Below are positions 35,553 to 46,879 of a stretch of 64,000 nt of DNA, piece after piece (the stretch's first letter is position 1; every line of letters starts with the position of its first letter). Source of the stretch: Calliopum simillimum (taxonomy: Eukaryota > Arthropoda > Insecta > Diptera > Lauxaniidae); NCBI GenBank assembly GCA_951812925.1, contig OX638369.1:52819061-52883060 (forward strand), in the 5' to 3' direction. The position numbers and the translations under genes are program-made. Below the pieces are notes generated by a model. That model saw only the letters and a program-made list of their open reading frames with translations, did no database searches and was not told the origin of the DNA.

Positions 35553-37392
35553 ATGCGCAGAAAAAGTTGGAAATTATTGATCAAATACAGCACGTTGATA
35601 ATTTTTTTTATATTTATAATAATAATATTTCGGGAGCATGCCATGCTGAACAAACTTACGAAAAAAGATTGGCATGATTGGTATGCCATATACATGGACA
35701 GAGAACGTGTTGGCCTGGGAGAACAGGGAGTACCAGCCACATTGGGCAACAACATAGATCGTAAATTGGAAGCAAAATTGTTTAAACAACATGGACTTAA
35801 TGCACTTTTATCCGACGCCATATCTGTCAATCGATCAGTGCGAGATGCACGTCACAAAGGGTAACAATATCGGGCATTTTTTACTTTTGCATTGACTGTA
35901 CTAAAATCCATACACTTTCAGTTGTTTTTATAAAAAATATCTAAGCAAATTGCCCACAGTCAGCATTATTATACCTTTCCATAATGAGTTGTTTAGCACA
36001 TTTGCGCGCACATTACACAGTTTGATCAATCGGACACCCCCAGAATTGCTCAAGGAAATTATACTCGTGGATGATTTTAGTGATATTAGATTTTTTGAAA
36101 GGCTTAAAAACTACGTTGCAGCACATTTCACTAAAGTACGATTTGTGCGTTTGCCCGAGCGTATGGGTCTAATTCGTGCACGCCTTGCCGGTGTACGTTG
36201 GATGACTGCAGAAGTACTGGTAATCTTCGATGCACACATCGAAGTCGGTTACAACTGGTTGCCGCCATTATTAGAGCCCATAGCTCTTAATAAACGCACT
36301 GTTGTTTGCCCATTTGTCGATGTGATTAATGCTCAGAAATTGACTTATGATGCTATTCAAGCGAACCAAGGTGGTTTCGATTGGAGACTTGTGTATAGAG
36401 CAACAGCTATTTCTCCAAAGGATTTAAGAAATAGTACAGAACCCTATCCTAATCCAGTTATGATTGGTGGCTTATTTGCAATGTCTTCTGATTATTTTTG
36501 GGAACTTGGTGGCTATGATGAAGGTCTTCAGATATGGGGTGGAGAACAATTTGAAATAAGTTTCAAAGTTTGGATGTGCGGTGGTCAGATATTAAATGTG
36601 CCTTGTTCAAGGGTGGGACATCATTTTAGGGAAAATCTTAATAAAGGATTAAATGCAACAGATCCAGATTACTTGCTAAAGGTAAAGATTTTGAAGTTAA
36701 ATTTTACTGGAAATCTCTAAATATTTTTTATTAAGAACAAAAAACGTGTGGTTGAGGTCTGGTTTGATGACTACAAAAAATACTTTTATGAACGTCAGCC
36801 AAGTAAATTAGAGCAAATGGATGTCGGAGACTTGACAAAACAGAAAGCGATACGTGAAAAATTGCGGTGTAAAACATTCGAATGGTACATGAACGAGATT
36901 GCTGTGAACGTACTTCAACGCTATCCCCCAGTCAAGCTTCTACAGGATTATGCCATTGGTGGTATTCAATCTGTTGGATTACCTAATTCATGCATCGATA
37001 TTATAGATGGAAAATCTACACCAGCTTTGTATGCTTGCGATAGTAATCAAAGAATGCCACATGATAGACAAATGTTTTCTATGTCATGGAGTCGAGATAT
37101 ACGATGGTCTAATAAGCGTCAGTGTCTTGATGTTCCAAAATTATACAAAAATGCTCCTGTGATTCTGTATCCATGTCACAATGGAGGTGGACCACAGTTT
37201 TGGTATTATGATCGATATCAAAAATGGCTAATACATCGCCCACATGGTGCTTATTGTCTGGAGGCGCTGCCGCAAAATAAGTCACTTTCCGTGAACATTT
37301 GCAATAAAGATAATTTATACATGAAATGGAATATCGGTGCCATTAATGAGACAGCACTTGATAGATTTTATGAAAATTTTACCATAACGTGA
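35553..37392 (+). CDS. polypeptide N-acetylgalactosaminyltransferase (Pgant family), tandem copy 2
   Basis: Same Golgi GalNAc-transferase role and architecture as copy 1. Exons are 35,553-35,860, 35,922-36,681 and 36,736-37,392, with GT-AG introns of 61 and 54 bases, encoding 574 residues. Anchor (residues 12-26), DAH, WGGEQFEISF, SRVGHHFR, CLD and QFW are all intact, so activity is expected. Copies 2 and 3 share derived residues absent from copy 1 (DVINAQKLTY, IIDGKSTPAL, PHDRQMFSM). Copy 2 also has private changes: GVRWMTAEV with Arg to Trp, GHHFRENLNKG, CNKDN for CDKDN, and ENFTIT at the end. Intron 2 happens to stay open for a while but retains its GT-AG ends. Differences from copy 1 cluster at residues 237-284 and 429-467. 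Confidence 0.93.
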
Positions 37393-37422
37393 TTTATGAT
37401 TTCGTTAGCCTCAAAGAATATG

Positions 37423-37442
37423 AATAAAATATGTTCAATAAA
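37423..37442 (+). terminator. polyadenylation signals, Pgant copy 2
   Basis: Two AATAAA hexamers, at 37,423-37,428 and 37,437-37,442, lie 31 and 45 bases after the stop. The second corresponds to the single signal of copy 1. Confidence 0.6.
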
Positions 37443-37560
37443 TGAAGAAATGCGATTTTCATATTCAGAGACTCTTAATAAGTTTAGAAAATATTACTTA
37501 CTATCATTATATATTCTTAACAAATTAAAAATTCAGAAAAAAAAATGAAAAAAATTGATT

Positions 37561-39080
37561 CATAGTTTTCTTAGAATTTTCCGATGAGGATATAACCAGA
37601 TGATTAACCGATATTTAACCGTGAAAATAAAAATTCATACAGGGTGCTTCAAACCGAGATAACGAGCATAGCACCCTGTATTCTTAGAAAAAACGGAAAT
37701 TTTATTCAATAATCTTATTCTACACTGAAAATAAGCAAGCATTTGCTAAAACAATATTTATTTAAAATGTATATTTCAAAAGTAAGACGCAAACGAAAAT
37801 GTGGTAATTCAAGTTCATATGAAAGCAGCAGACGAACTTTAGTTTTCTTAAAATTTTTTGATGAGAATATAACCAAATAATTGGCCGATATTTAACCGTG
37901 GAGAAAAAAATTTTTAAAGGGTGCTCCAAAACGATATAACGCACACAGCACCCTGTATTCTTAGAAAAAACGGAATTTTTATTCAATTATCTTATTCTAC
38001 ACTGAAATTAAGTAAGCATTTATTACAACAATTTTTCTATAAAATCAGAAAATTTTAAGAAAACTAAGAAGTTAGACCACGTTATACCTCAGAAACATAA
38101 GAGCGGTAAATTTTTTCTTTTCACGGTTAACTCTCGGTTAACTTACGGGAAATTCTCCCATGAAAATGTTTGAAAAATTTTTTTAAATTTTTTCTAAAAG
38201 TTCAAGAAAACCAAATTCGGTCTAATACTTTATATGAAGTTATCTCAGAAACTATGAGAGCGGTAAATTTTTTCTTTTCAGAGACTATGACTGCGGTAAA
38301 TTTTTTCTTTTCACGGTTAAATATCGGTTAACTTTCGGGGAATTTCCCCATCAAATTTCTTTCGAAAATTCAAAAAAAAAAAATTTTGGTCTTCTAACTT
38401 ATGAACTTAACAGACCACATTTTAGTTTGCATCTAACTTTCGAAATATACATTTTATAGAAAAATTGTTTTAGCAAATGTGTGCTTATTTTCAGTGTAAA
38501 ATAAGATAATTGAATAAAAATTCCGTTTTTTTCTAAGAATATTGGGTGCTGTGTGCGTTATATCGGATTGGAGCACCCTGTATACATTTTTTTCTCCACG
38601 GTTAAATATCGGATAATTATCTGGTTATATTCTCACCAAAAAATTTTAAGAAAACTAAAGTTGGTCTGCTAACTTCATATGAACTTTATTTACCACATTT
38701 TCGTTTGCGTCTAACTTTTGAAATATACACATTTTATAGAAAAATTGTTTTAGCAAATGTGTGCTTATTTTCAGTGTAAAATATGATAATTGAATAAAAA
38801 TTCCGTTTTTCTTTCCGTTATATCGGTTTGGAGCACCCTGTATGAATTTTTATCTCCACGGTTAAATATCGGATAATTATCTGGTTATATCCTCATCAGA
38901 AAATTCTAAGAAAACTAAAGTTGGTCTGCTAACTTCATATGAAGTTAGCAGACCACGCTATACCTCAGAAACTATGAGAGCGGTAAATTTTTTCTTTTCA
39001 CGGTTAATTGTCGGTTAACTAACGGGAAATTCCCCTATCAAAATTTTTTCAATATTTTAAAGTTGGTCTGCTAACTTCAG
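37561..39080. mobile_element. foldback-rich insertion, unit 2 only
   Basis: Contains several direct and inverted copies of blocks such as TTATTCTACACTGAAAATAA, GAGCACCCTGTAT and AACCGATATAACG. The outer arms are TAGTTTTCTTAGAATTTTCC at 37,563 and its complement GGTTATATCCTCATCAGAAA...CTAAGAAAACTA near 38,882-38,917. Units 1 and 3 lack it. The same family occurs as a single small foldback at 3.3-3.7 kb. No coding frame. The right boundary is approximate. Confidence 0.65.
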
Positions 39081-39417
39081 ATACCTCACTTTTAAGTCCC
39101 TACAACATAAAATTTTCAAAACAAATAATCCGCTCTTTAAAAATTACAAAAAACCAATTTCTAGAATTCATGAAAACTTTCTGAAAAAATTGCTATTATT
39201 GTACTAAAACAAAAACATATCTCATTTTGGGACCAAAACTTTCTATGAAGATTATATTGGCGTAATAATTTTCTTCATAAGTTGATCTGTTCATCTACGA
39301 AAAGATCAGTAGTTTCGAAGTTACGTGCAGTTAAAGCGATTTGCCTTTTTTAATCCATTTTGCAGGCTTTGTTCGAAAACCGGTTGGGTTTTTTCCAGTA
39401 CCGATTAATTCCCAATA

Positions 39418-39707
39418 TGAGTGTTAATGCGTTAATGCGCAGTTGCAAAATTGCAAGTCTTTTTCGCATTAACGCGTGAACGTTCAATGTTAATATTTCT
39501 ATCTTGCAAAATTAATTAAATGTTAAAACAATTAAACTATTTGTATAAAATAAAGGCGCAATTTCACTTGGGGTCGAAGCAGTGCGAAATTGCAGAAGTA
39601 TTGCGGAATTTTCGGCAATGTGTTTATTATTGGACAAATGTCAAACTTTTGTCATTCGCACTTTCGCAACGACGCAAGGGCATTGCGCATCAACGCGTGA
39701 ATACCCC
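39418..39707. mobile_element. MITE with ACGCGTTGATGCG ends, copy in unit 2 3' flank
   Basis: The left end is GTGTTAATGCGTTAATGCGC (decayed) and the right end CATCAACGCGTGAATACCCC, about 290 bp. It is at the same place as the unit 1 copy (28,753-29,123). Unit 3 reads GATTAATTAATAATATTTTT at the corresponding site near 50,130 and has no element. Confidence 0.7.
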
Positions 39708-40108
39708 TAATATTTTTTTGAAATCTTACATTTTTGACCTCAATTTTACGAAAATAGACGGGGAGCAGAATCACAACTTGACACATATGGGCGCTCTAGT
39801 ATATATGGGAAAATCTCCGAAAATTTTACCAAGATATGCCTTTTTTTGTCCCCACCTTTTTTTTTTGTTTTATTACTTGAAGGTATAGAATATGAATGAC
39901 CTTAACTTCTGAAATATTTTTAAAAAATTAACCTTAACTTTCAGGGTTGCCGTATGTTTTTTTTTTTAATTTCGCTTTAACAAAATATTTAAAAAACTTA
40001 AATAAAATTTTAGTCTGAATGCTTAAATAAATTTTTGCAAAATCCAACATAAATTTATGGGATCGCCAGATGGTTGTTTTCCAAAATATAATTTCAATCT
40101 TACATTTT

Positions 40109-40629
40109 TATACTCTACACCCAGGGCTTGGACACTTCCGGTTGTAACGCATAGAAAGAGGCGTGGCAGATATAGAAAAGTATATATATTCTTGATCAGC
40201 GTCACCTCCTGAGTCGATATAGCCATATCCGTCTATCTGGCTTTCTGTGTGTGGAAATGCATTTTTCGTTAATTCAGTGAAATTTGATACACTGCCTTTG
40301 CCGTCAAAGTTAGCTTGGGGATTGAAAATGAGCAAAATCGCCTACCGCCCATACAAAAAATAAATTTAAAATGCAACTTAACGAGTATTTTTCACGACAA
40401 TGCAACCAAAATGCACATAAATACTACGAATTAAAAGCGCAAGCTCTGAGGAAAAACCAGGCAAATTGTAAGAGGGCGTGGTACCTCCCATATAAGCAAA
40501 AGCTTAAAAAAAAAACTAAAAACGTTATTTGAGATAATCGAACCAAATTTGACTCAGCCAAAAATTTTAAAAACACTGCAGTGTACGGTGTTTAATGTTT
40601 GGCTAGCTCAAAGGTTACACCCTTACTAG
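40109..40629 (+). mobile_element. DINE-1-like element at the unit 2/unit 3 junction
   Basis: Starts TATACTCTACACCCAGGGC, then TATATATTCTTGATCAGCGT, CCATATCCGTCTATCTGGCT and the AATGAGCAAAATCG body, with one GGGCGTGGTACCTCCCATAT unit. It ends CCCTTACTAG at 40,629; the hairpin is altered to TTGGCTAGCTCAA. It occupies the same relative position as the copy at 29,455-30,435, between the end of one unit and the start of the next. Confidence 0.7.
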
Positions 40630-41020
40630 TTTTTTTTTTGTTTTTTTTTTTTTTAGTTTCAACTTTCGCTTATTTTCTACAAAAAGTTTTCTACAAAATA
40701 TATAGAAAATCTGGGAAGGGTGCACTTTCCTGTCGTTCTCCGATTTTCACTTTCTTAACTAAATGGCACCTCCATTACAAGCAAAATTTTCAAAATACTG
40801 AAGTGTAGGGCAAGAGTGTCAGCGTAGAACTAAAGTGAGCCAATTTTGGCTCGACCAACAACATCAATATTTCTGTACAACAATCACAGAAATAATTTTT
40901 GTTGTTTTTTTTCACGCTCGTCTAAATTTCGCGTTTTTGTTGTTTTTTTTTTGCGTACACACAAAATCGAACTCCAACCAACATAAAACAACAACAATGA
41001 CTACGTCGCATCACAAACAA

Positions 41021-41943
41021 CTAGTAAGGGTGTAAAATTTGGCCTGGCCAAACATTAAATACCCTACACTGCAGTATTTTTAAAACGTTGCTCATATGGG
41101 AGGTGCTACGCCCTCTTGTTCGAGTTCACCCAGTTTTTGTTCAGAGCTTGCATTTATAGGTTTAAATGTCTGAGTGAAAAATGTTTTCAGCATAGTGTTT
41201 TGAAGCTTTTGCTTATATAGGAGGTGCCACGCCCTCTTGTCCGAGTTCCTCTAGTTTTAGCTTAGAGCGTGCATTTATAGTCTTTAGTATTTGAGTGAAA
41301 TTTGTTTGGATTATCTCAAAAAACTCTTTCCGTATGGCATTTTGAAACTTTTGCTCATATGGGAGGTGCTACGCCCCCTTGTCCGATTTCACCCAATTTT
41401 TGTTGAGAGCTTTCATTTATAGTTCTTAGTGTCTGAGTTAAATTTGGTTCGAATATCTCAAAAATCGCTTTCAGTATAGCGTTTTGAAGCTTTTGCTTAT
41501 ATGGGAGGTGCTACGCCCCCTTGTCCGATTTCACCCAATTTTTTTGGGAGCTTTCATTTATAGTTCTTAGTGTCTGAGTTAAATTTGGTTTAAATATCTC
41601 AAAAATCGCTTTCAGTATAGCGTTTTGAAGCTTTTGCTTATATGGGAGGTGCCACGCCCTTTTGTCCGAGTTCGCTCAGTTTTTTTTCAGAGCTTGCGCT
41701 TACAATTTCTAGTATTTATGTGTATTTTGGTTGCATTGTCGTGAAAAACACTCCTAAAATTGCATTTTGAATATATTTTTTGTATGGGCGGTAGGCGTGT
41801 CCGTTAACCGATTTTGCTCATTTTCAATCCCCCGAGCTATCTTTGATGACGGAGGCAGGGTACCAAATTTCAATGAATTATCTTGCTTAGTTTTCCCAAA
41901 AAGTGTATTTCCACACACATCACCCAGCCAGCCACCCAGCCAC

Positions 41944-42015
<72 letters not shown>

Positions 42016-42150
42016 ACAGACGGACATAGCTATATCGACTCAGGAGGTGACGCTGATCAAGAATATATATACTTTTCTATACCTGCCACGCCTCCTTCTC
42101 TGCGTTACAAACGGAAGGACAAAGTGAATATACCCTGGGTGTAGGGTATA
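41021..42150 (-). mobile_element. DINE-1-like element, near-complete, reverse orientation
   Basis: Begins with CTAGTAAGGGTG and the hairpin TTTGGCCTGGCCAAA, then about five tandem units of roughly 125 bp, each with GGAGGTGCYACGCCC. After these come the body (TTTTGTATGGGCGGTAGGCG), an expanded CAGC microsatellite, GACGCTGATCAAGAATATAT, the conserved GCGTTACAAACGGAAGGACA block and the end ACCCTGGGTGTAGGGTATA. Its uninterrupted AATATATATAC stretch is the empty site for two insertions elsewhere (29,556 and 51,312). Confidence 0.75.
41931..42016 (+). repeat. CAGC microsatellite
   Basis: About 17 uninterrupted CAGC units (from about 41,945) after a less regular start. The same position in the other DINE-like copies has only 3-4 units (51,247 and 58,083), so the array expanded in this copy. 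The frames crossing it, rich in Ser-Gln-Pro-Ala, are artefacts. Confidence 0.9.
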
Positions 42151-42167
42151 AAAACAACAAACAATAT

Positions 42168-42379
42168 GGGCATTGATGCGTTGATGCGCAGTTTCGAAAA
42201 TGCAAGTCTTTCACGCACTTACGCCTGAACGTTCAATGTGAATATTTCCATCTTGAGAAATTACAGAAGTAGTGCGAAATTCTCGGCAATGTGTTTGTTG
42301 TTTCACAAAAGTCAAACTTTCGCAAACCGCACTCCTGCAACGACGCAAGAGCATTGCGCATCAACGCGTGAATACCCCT
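42168..42379. mobile_element. MITE with ACGCGTTGATGCG ends, uninterrupted short copy
   Basis: GGGCATTGATGCGTTGATGC at the left and GCATCAACGCGTGAATACCC at the right, about 212 bp. It provides the pre-insertion sequence CGCCTGAACGTTCAATG for the foldback at 30,939-32,261. Confidence 0.7.
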
Positions 42380-42597
42380 ACTTTTTGTGTGTGTCCCAGT
42401 TCTTAGAAATTTTGAAAATTGTTGAAATATTATTGCTGTTGTAAACGAGGCATGAAAAAACAACAAAAACTTGTTTTTGTGGTTGTTGTAATTCGAATTT
42501 GAAGTTGTTGTAAAAGCGCAGCGTAAAAATTTTGAGCAGACTGCGCTGCATGCACTTGGCTCAGTGAATTGAAAACGCTGACACCCTTGGTGTAGGC

Positions 42598-43107
42598 TAT
42601 TAAATTGTTGGTCAGGCCATAGGTAGCAGCACCCTAACTCGTTTGTTTTTCATTTGGTGGCGGTGGATTTCGCAAATGAATTACTAATTTTTCACTTTCG
42701 AGAGCAAACTATTTGCCAGTTAGTTTCGTCAGTATTATTTGCTGGTTTGGGAACCAGAGTATCAATATGTTCGCTGTCATTAGCCATAAAACTTGTCATT
42801 GCAAAAACACAGAAAGAGAGTTTTTACTGTATCTCACAACATTTCTTATTGAAAACAAAATCTGCTTTTATTATTTCTAAGTGTCTAAAGACAGATTAAC
42901 TATTAACCCAGATAGCGCCGAAAGTTTTTTTTTTTTAAAAGATGAATTTTATTTCAAATCCTAGGTTGAAATCGCTTTCCAAGCATATTTTATAAGATAA
43001 CTTTTATTTTATGAACATTATAGTTTCCCTGAATCGATTGAAATCGGGCGAGTTTTCAAAAGGACTATAGAGCATAAAAATTTTTGAATTTTTTATTTGT
43101 AATATTA
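42598..43107. other. noncoding unit backbone
   Basis: Shared with 23,220-23,770 and 32,600-33,130: TTCGCAAATGAATTACT, GGAACCAGAGTATCAATA, AACCCAGATAGCGCC and AAATCGGGCGA. No coding frame is conserved among the three units here, so I regard it as duplicated noncoding sequence. Confidence 0.5.
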
Positions 43108-45169
43108 TAGACGGAGAGCCAGCGCTTGGCTGACCCTCCTCATAGTATCAAAGCTGAATTTTTTTGTGAGTGTTCTTCCAATAGTAGGTATGAACTTTTG
43201 TTCTAGTGAAATCCTGAGAGGTGGTGCCTACGTGAGATGTCGGGTCCAAGGGTCGAGAAAAACAGTTTTTTGCAAATATCTCGCTTACGGATATATCTAC
43301 AAAAAAATTAAGTGCCACAATTTTGTAGCTCAGCAATTTCATATCGAAAGTGGTGCAAATTGTTTTCGTACGACCTGTAGTTTAGGAGATATGGTCCTGT
43401 GAAATTGGACTTTCCAATCCAACATATAAAATCCATATTTTTTTTCATTTAGTCAGTCTATTTTTTAGTTTCAAATTATGCACCAAAATTCGAGACCAAT
43501 TTTACTGTCGTACAAAAAGTTATTCAGGCACAAAGGTCGAGAATATTAGTATCTCGCTAACGCTTATTTCTACAAAAAAATGGTGCTCTACAATTTTGAA
43601 GCTCAGAAAATTTTATATCAAAAAGTGGTGCAAATTGTTTTCGTACGACCCACAGTTTAGGAGATATCTTATTTTAAGGTATTTTCCTCATACAAGTGTT
43701 CATAGTAATATGAATGTTGATTTTCAAAGTACTATAACTACGCCTACGTCATAGTATCATGGCTAAATAATTTTGTGGATATTCTTCTAATAGGAAAAAC
43801 TAACTTTTATTTTAGTCAAACCGTGAGAGGTGGTGCCTTCACGACATATCGGTTGCAAAAGGTAGAGAAAATCAGTTTTTTGAAAGTTGATTTTGAAATT
43901 GCTATAACTATGCCTACGTCATAGTATCATGGCTGCATTTTCTTGTGGGTGTTTTTCCAATAGTAGGTACTGATTTTTGTTTCAGTCAAACTGTGTGAAG
44001 TGGTGCCTTCGTGGGATATCGAGTGCGAAAGGTAGAGAAAATCACTTTTTTATTGTTGATTTTGAAATTACTATAACTATGTTTACGTCATGGTATCATG
44101 GCTGTATTTTTTTGTGGGTATTTTTCCAATAGTGAGTACTAACTTTTGTTTTAGTCGAACCATGAGCGGTGGTGCCTTCGTGAGATATCGGGTGCAAAAG
44201 TCGAGAAAAGCAGTTTTTTGAAAATTGATTTTGAAATTACTATAACTATGCCTACGTCATGGTATCATGGCTGCATTTTTTTGTGGGTATTTTTCCAATA
44301 GTGGGTACTAACTTTTGTTTTAGTCGAACCATGAGCGGTGGTGCCTTCGTGAGATATCGGGTGCGAAAGGTAGAGAAAATCAGTTTTTTGAAAGTTGATT
44401 TTCAAATTACTATAACTATGCTCGATATCTCGCGAAGGCACCACCTCTCACGGTTTGACTAAAACAAAAGTTAGTTTTTCCTATTAGAAGAATATCCACA
44501 AAAAAATTCAGCCATGATACTATGACGTAGGCGTAGTTATAGTACTTTGAAAATCAACATTCATATTACTAAGAACACTTGTATGCGGAAAATACCTTAA
44601 TATAAGATATCTCCTAAGCTGTGGGTCGTACGAAAACAATTTGCACCACTTTTTGATATGAAATTTCCTGAGCTTCAAAATTGTAGAGCACCATTTTTTT
44701 GTAGAAATAAGCGTAAGCGAGATACTAATTTTCTCGACCTTTGTGCCTGAATAAATTTTTGTACGACATTGAAATTGATCTCGAATTTTGGTGCATACTT
44801 TGAAACTATAAAATAGACCTACTAAAGGAAAAAAAATTATGGATTTTATATGTTGGATCGGAAGGTCCGATTGCACTGGACCATATCTCCTAAATAATAG
44901 GTCGTACGAAAACAATTTGCACTACATTCGATATGAAATTTACTGAGCTACAAAATTGTGGCACTTAATTTTTTTGTAGATATAGCTGTTAGCGAGATAT
45001 TTGCAAAAAGCTGTTTTTCTCGACCTTTTGCACCCGATATCTCACGTAGGCACCACCTCTCAGGATTTCACTAGAACAAAAGTTCATACCTACTATTGGA
45101 AGAACACTCACAAAAAAATTCAGCTTTGATACTATGAGGAGGGTCAGCCAAGCGCTGGCTCTGAGTCTA
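43108..45169. mobile_element. very long foldback element, 2.06 kb, with tandem arrays in its arms
   Basis: The ends read GAGAGCCAGCGCTTGGCTGA on the left and TCAGCCAAGCGCTGGCTCTG on the right; the arms then mirror for several hundred bases (GAGGTGGTGCCTACGTGAGA with its complement near 45,045). The left arm also holds about four tandem units of roughly 180 bp (43,680-44,420) beginning ATTACTATAACTATGCCTAC. ATTA lies at both edges if the boundaries are staggered by one base. Units 1 and 2 lack it (GTAACATAAAGTATAAG at 33,120). It shares AGTTTTTTGCAAATATCTCG with the 19.3-kb foldback. Confidence 0.8.
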
Positions 45170-45718
45170 TTAAGTAAAAGAAAGAAATATAATTTTGTAT
45201 AGAATTTTCTTTTTGCATGCATATTAAAAATGTTTCCATTTGATCTGGATTTTGATGACATTCAGAGAACACCTCCTAGAGAGGTACTAGGAACTATATC
45301 CCGCTTCTGCCACTTATGCATTTTTTACTTGGCCTTCCCTCGTTCGGTTTTGTATACCTAAAGAGGAAGGCAGTACACTTAACATCGCAATGGCACAAAA
45401 TGTACACTTTAAATTAATTAGACACTAATTAATTAACATAATTCTACCGTTAGTTGGAAAAAATGTATCTACATAATTACTTACATATTTTTTTTCCATT
45501 TCGCACTATGAGAAAACTAACGGTACACAAAACACTTTTTTTGGAACCCCCCATTCTGAACTGATTTCTTCAAATCACGCGTTCGAACTGCGTAGTAGAG
45601 GTAATAATTATTTTTTTTGGGAAATTAGAAAAATGGAACCAAGAAAAGTTGTTCAGAATAGTCCCAGGAATCCCATCTTTTCCGGTGTTCTATCGATTCC
45701 TGCCTACCCTGTATATTA

Positions 45719-46370
45719 AGGCTGTTCAAAAAAAAATTTTCAAATTTCTTACTGATACTTTGGCATCGAATTTCTTGCTGATACTTTGGCATCACGTTCT
45801 ACATCATGACAGAACATCCCATGAATTTTTTCAGATTTTCAAATGCATTTTTAAAGGTGGCTCAAAGCAAAAATATATTTTTATTATTTTTATTTTTAGC
45901 ATTAATTATAAAATGTTGTCAAACAATTTGAAAAATTTGTTTTTGAGAAACTTTCAAACATTCATTATGTTTGTTTTTTAATGAACTTTAAAGCCTACGT
46001 TCTAATATTGACAAAAAAAAAATTTGTACCCCTCTTAAAAAACGAAAAACTGCTTTAAAAAGGCGAAATTTAACGGTTTTTTAAAGAAAAAAGTCATCGT
46101 GCTTTAAATGAAACGAACATTTTTTAATTTACAAGATCTCATTCGAAAGAGCTCTCAAAAATTTTCAAAACAAGACATGTTAAGACATTTTTGGGCCAGT
46201 AGGCTCGATGATATAACGTTTGAAACATAGTGACGAAGCCCTGTGAAAGGCAAAACACTTTTTTACTCAAAAGGGAGGCATCTTACGAAAAAAATGTACA
46301 TGGCGTAAAATGCTTAGAATCGTTCAAGGAACACGTGTTAATAATTCGAAATTTTTTTTTTTAACAGCCC
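45719..46370. mobile_element. about 650-bp MITE, unit 3 only
   Basis: Ends AGGCTGTTCAAAAAAAAA and, read inward, GGGCTGTTAAAAAAAAA. It is flanked by TA, and a longer imperfect repeat of the CTGTATAT context is visible. Units 1 and 2 run CCTGTATATTAGGCCGGGTC without it. The interior contains CTCAAAAGGGAGGCATCTTA and AAAATGCTTAGAATCGT, related to the arms of the foldbacks at 7.1-8.3 and 59.4-59.9 kb. Confidence 0.6.
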
Positions 46371-46381
46371 TACTGTATATA

Positions 46382-46879
46382 AGGCCAAGCCAGTATCCAT
46401 TCAAAAAATAAAAATTTTGGCAAAATCGCCCTCCATATAAAAGCTTATCTTGGGAGTGCCTATCTTGAAACACTCTGAAAACAGCCATAACGGTTTTTTT
46501 CGTAACTTTGGAAGGTGATGTCCGATGTCTAAAACTTATATATCGTTTGGACCTCCGAGGTCATATTCGACCAGTGAGACCCAGTTTCTTTGGTTCGTAT
46601 CGACGCAAATGAAATTTTTTCTTTGCAAAATTAAAGTATTTGTGATTATATTTACACCAAAGTGCTTGAAGAATGAATGTGGGTATAGTTAAGCCCTTTA
46701 CAACGATATTTTATTTTTAAACATCAGAAATCACCTGCTGAAGTTATGGAAAAAATACCATTTTGGCTGTCTTTAGAGTGGTCAAAAAAAAAAAGTTTTT
46801 TTTTCTGTTTCTAGATACTCTCAATGTAAGCTTTCATATAGAGGGTGGTTTTTTCAATATTTTTTCATCGACCGGGCCT
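46382..46879. mobile_element. foldback of about 500 bp, unit 3 copy
   Basis: Counterpart of 33,915-34,476. The ends are AGGCCAAGCCAGTATCC and CGACCGGGCCT. Mirrored blocks are CCGCCCTCCATATAAAAGCT and AGCTTTCATATAGAGGGTGG. Non-coding. Confidence 0.6.

Larger units (their letters stand above)
30436..40108 (+). repeat. tandem segmental duplication, unit 2 (with Pgant copy 2)
   Basis: Direct paralog of units 1 and 3, again lying between DINE-like elements. Beyond the shared backbone it holds the hAT-like insertion at 30,678-32,580, a foldback at 33,915-34,476, and a 1.5-kb foldback-rich insertion at 37.56-39.08 kb that the other units lack. The 3' boundary repeats the GATCGCCAGATGGT phrase seen at the end of unit 1, then enters the next DINE-like copy. 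Confidence 0.8.
40811..42589. mobile_element. hAT-like nonautonomous element, unit 3 copy
   Basis: The ends are CAAGAGTGTCAGCGT and, read inward, CAAGGGTGTCAGCGT, with GTGTAGGG on the left (40,803-40,810) and GTGTAGGC on the right (42,590-42,597). It is orthologous to 30,678-32,580 and contains GTGAGCCAATTTTGGCTCGA and TTGAAGTTGTTGTAAAAGCG in both copies. Here it has been invaded by a DINE-like element (41,021-42,150) and contains the short ACGCGTTGATGCG MITE. Confidence 0.8.

Noticed and set aside
41767..42144. Plus-strand frame with a Pro-Ala-Ser-Gln run
   Set aside because: It is the CAGC microsatellite of a DINE-like element read as protein; the sister copies have 3-4 units and no frame.
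44520..44915. 131-codon minus-strand frame
   Set aside because: Located wholly inside the 2-kb foldback and built from its repeat units; no motif.
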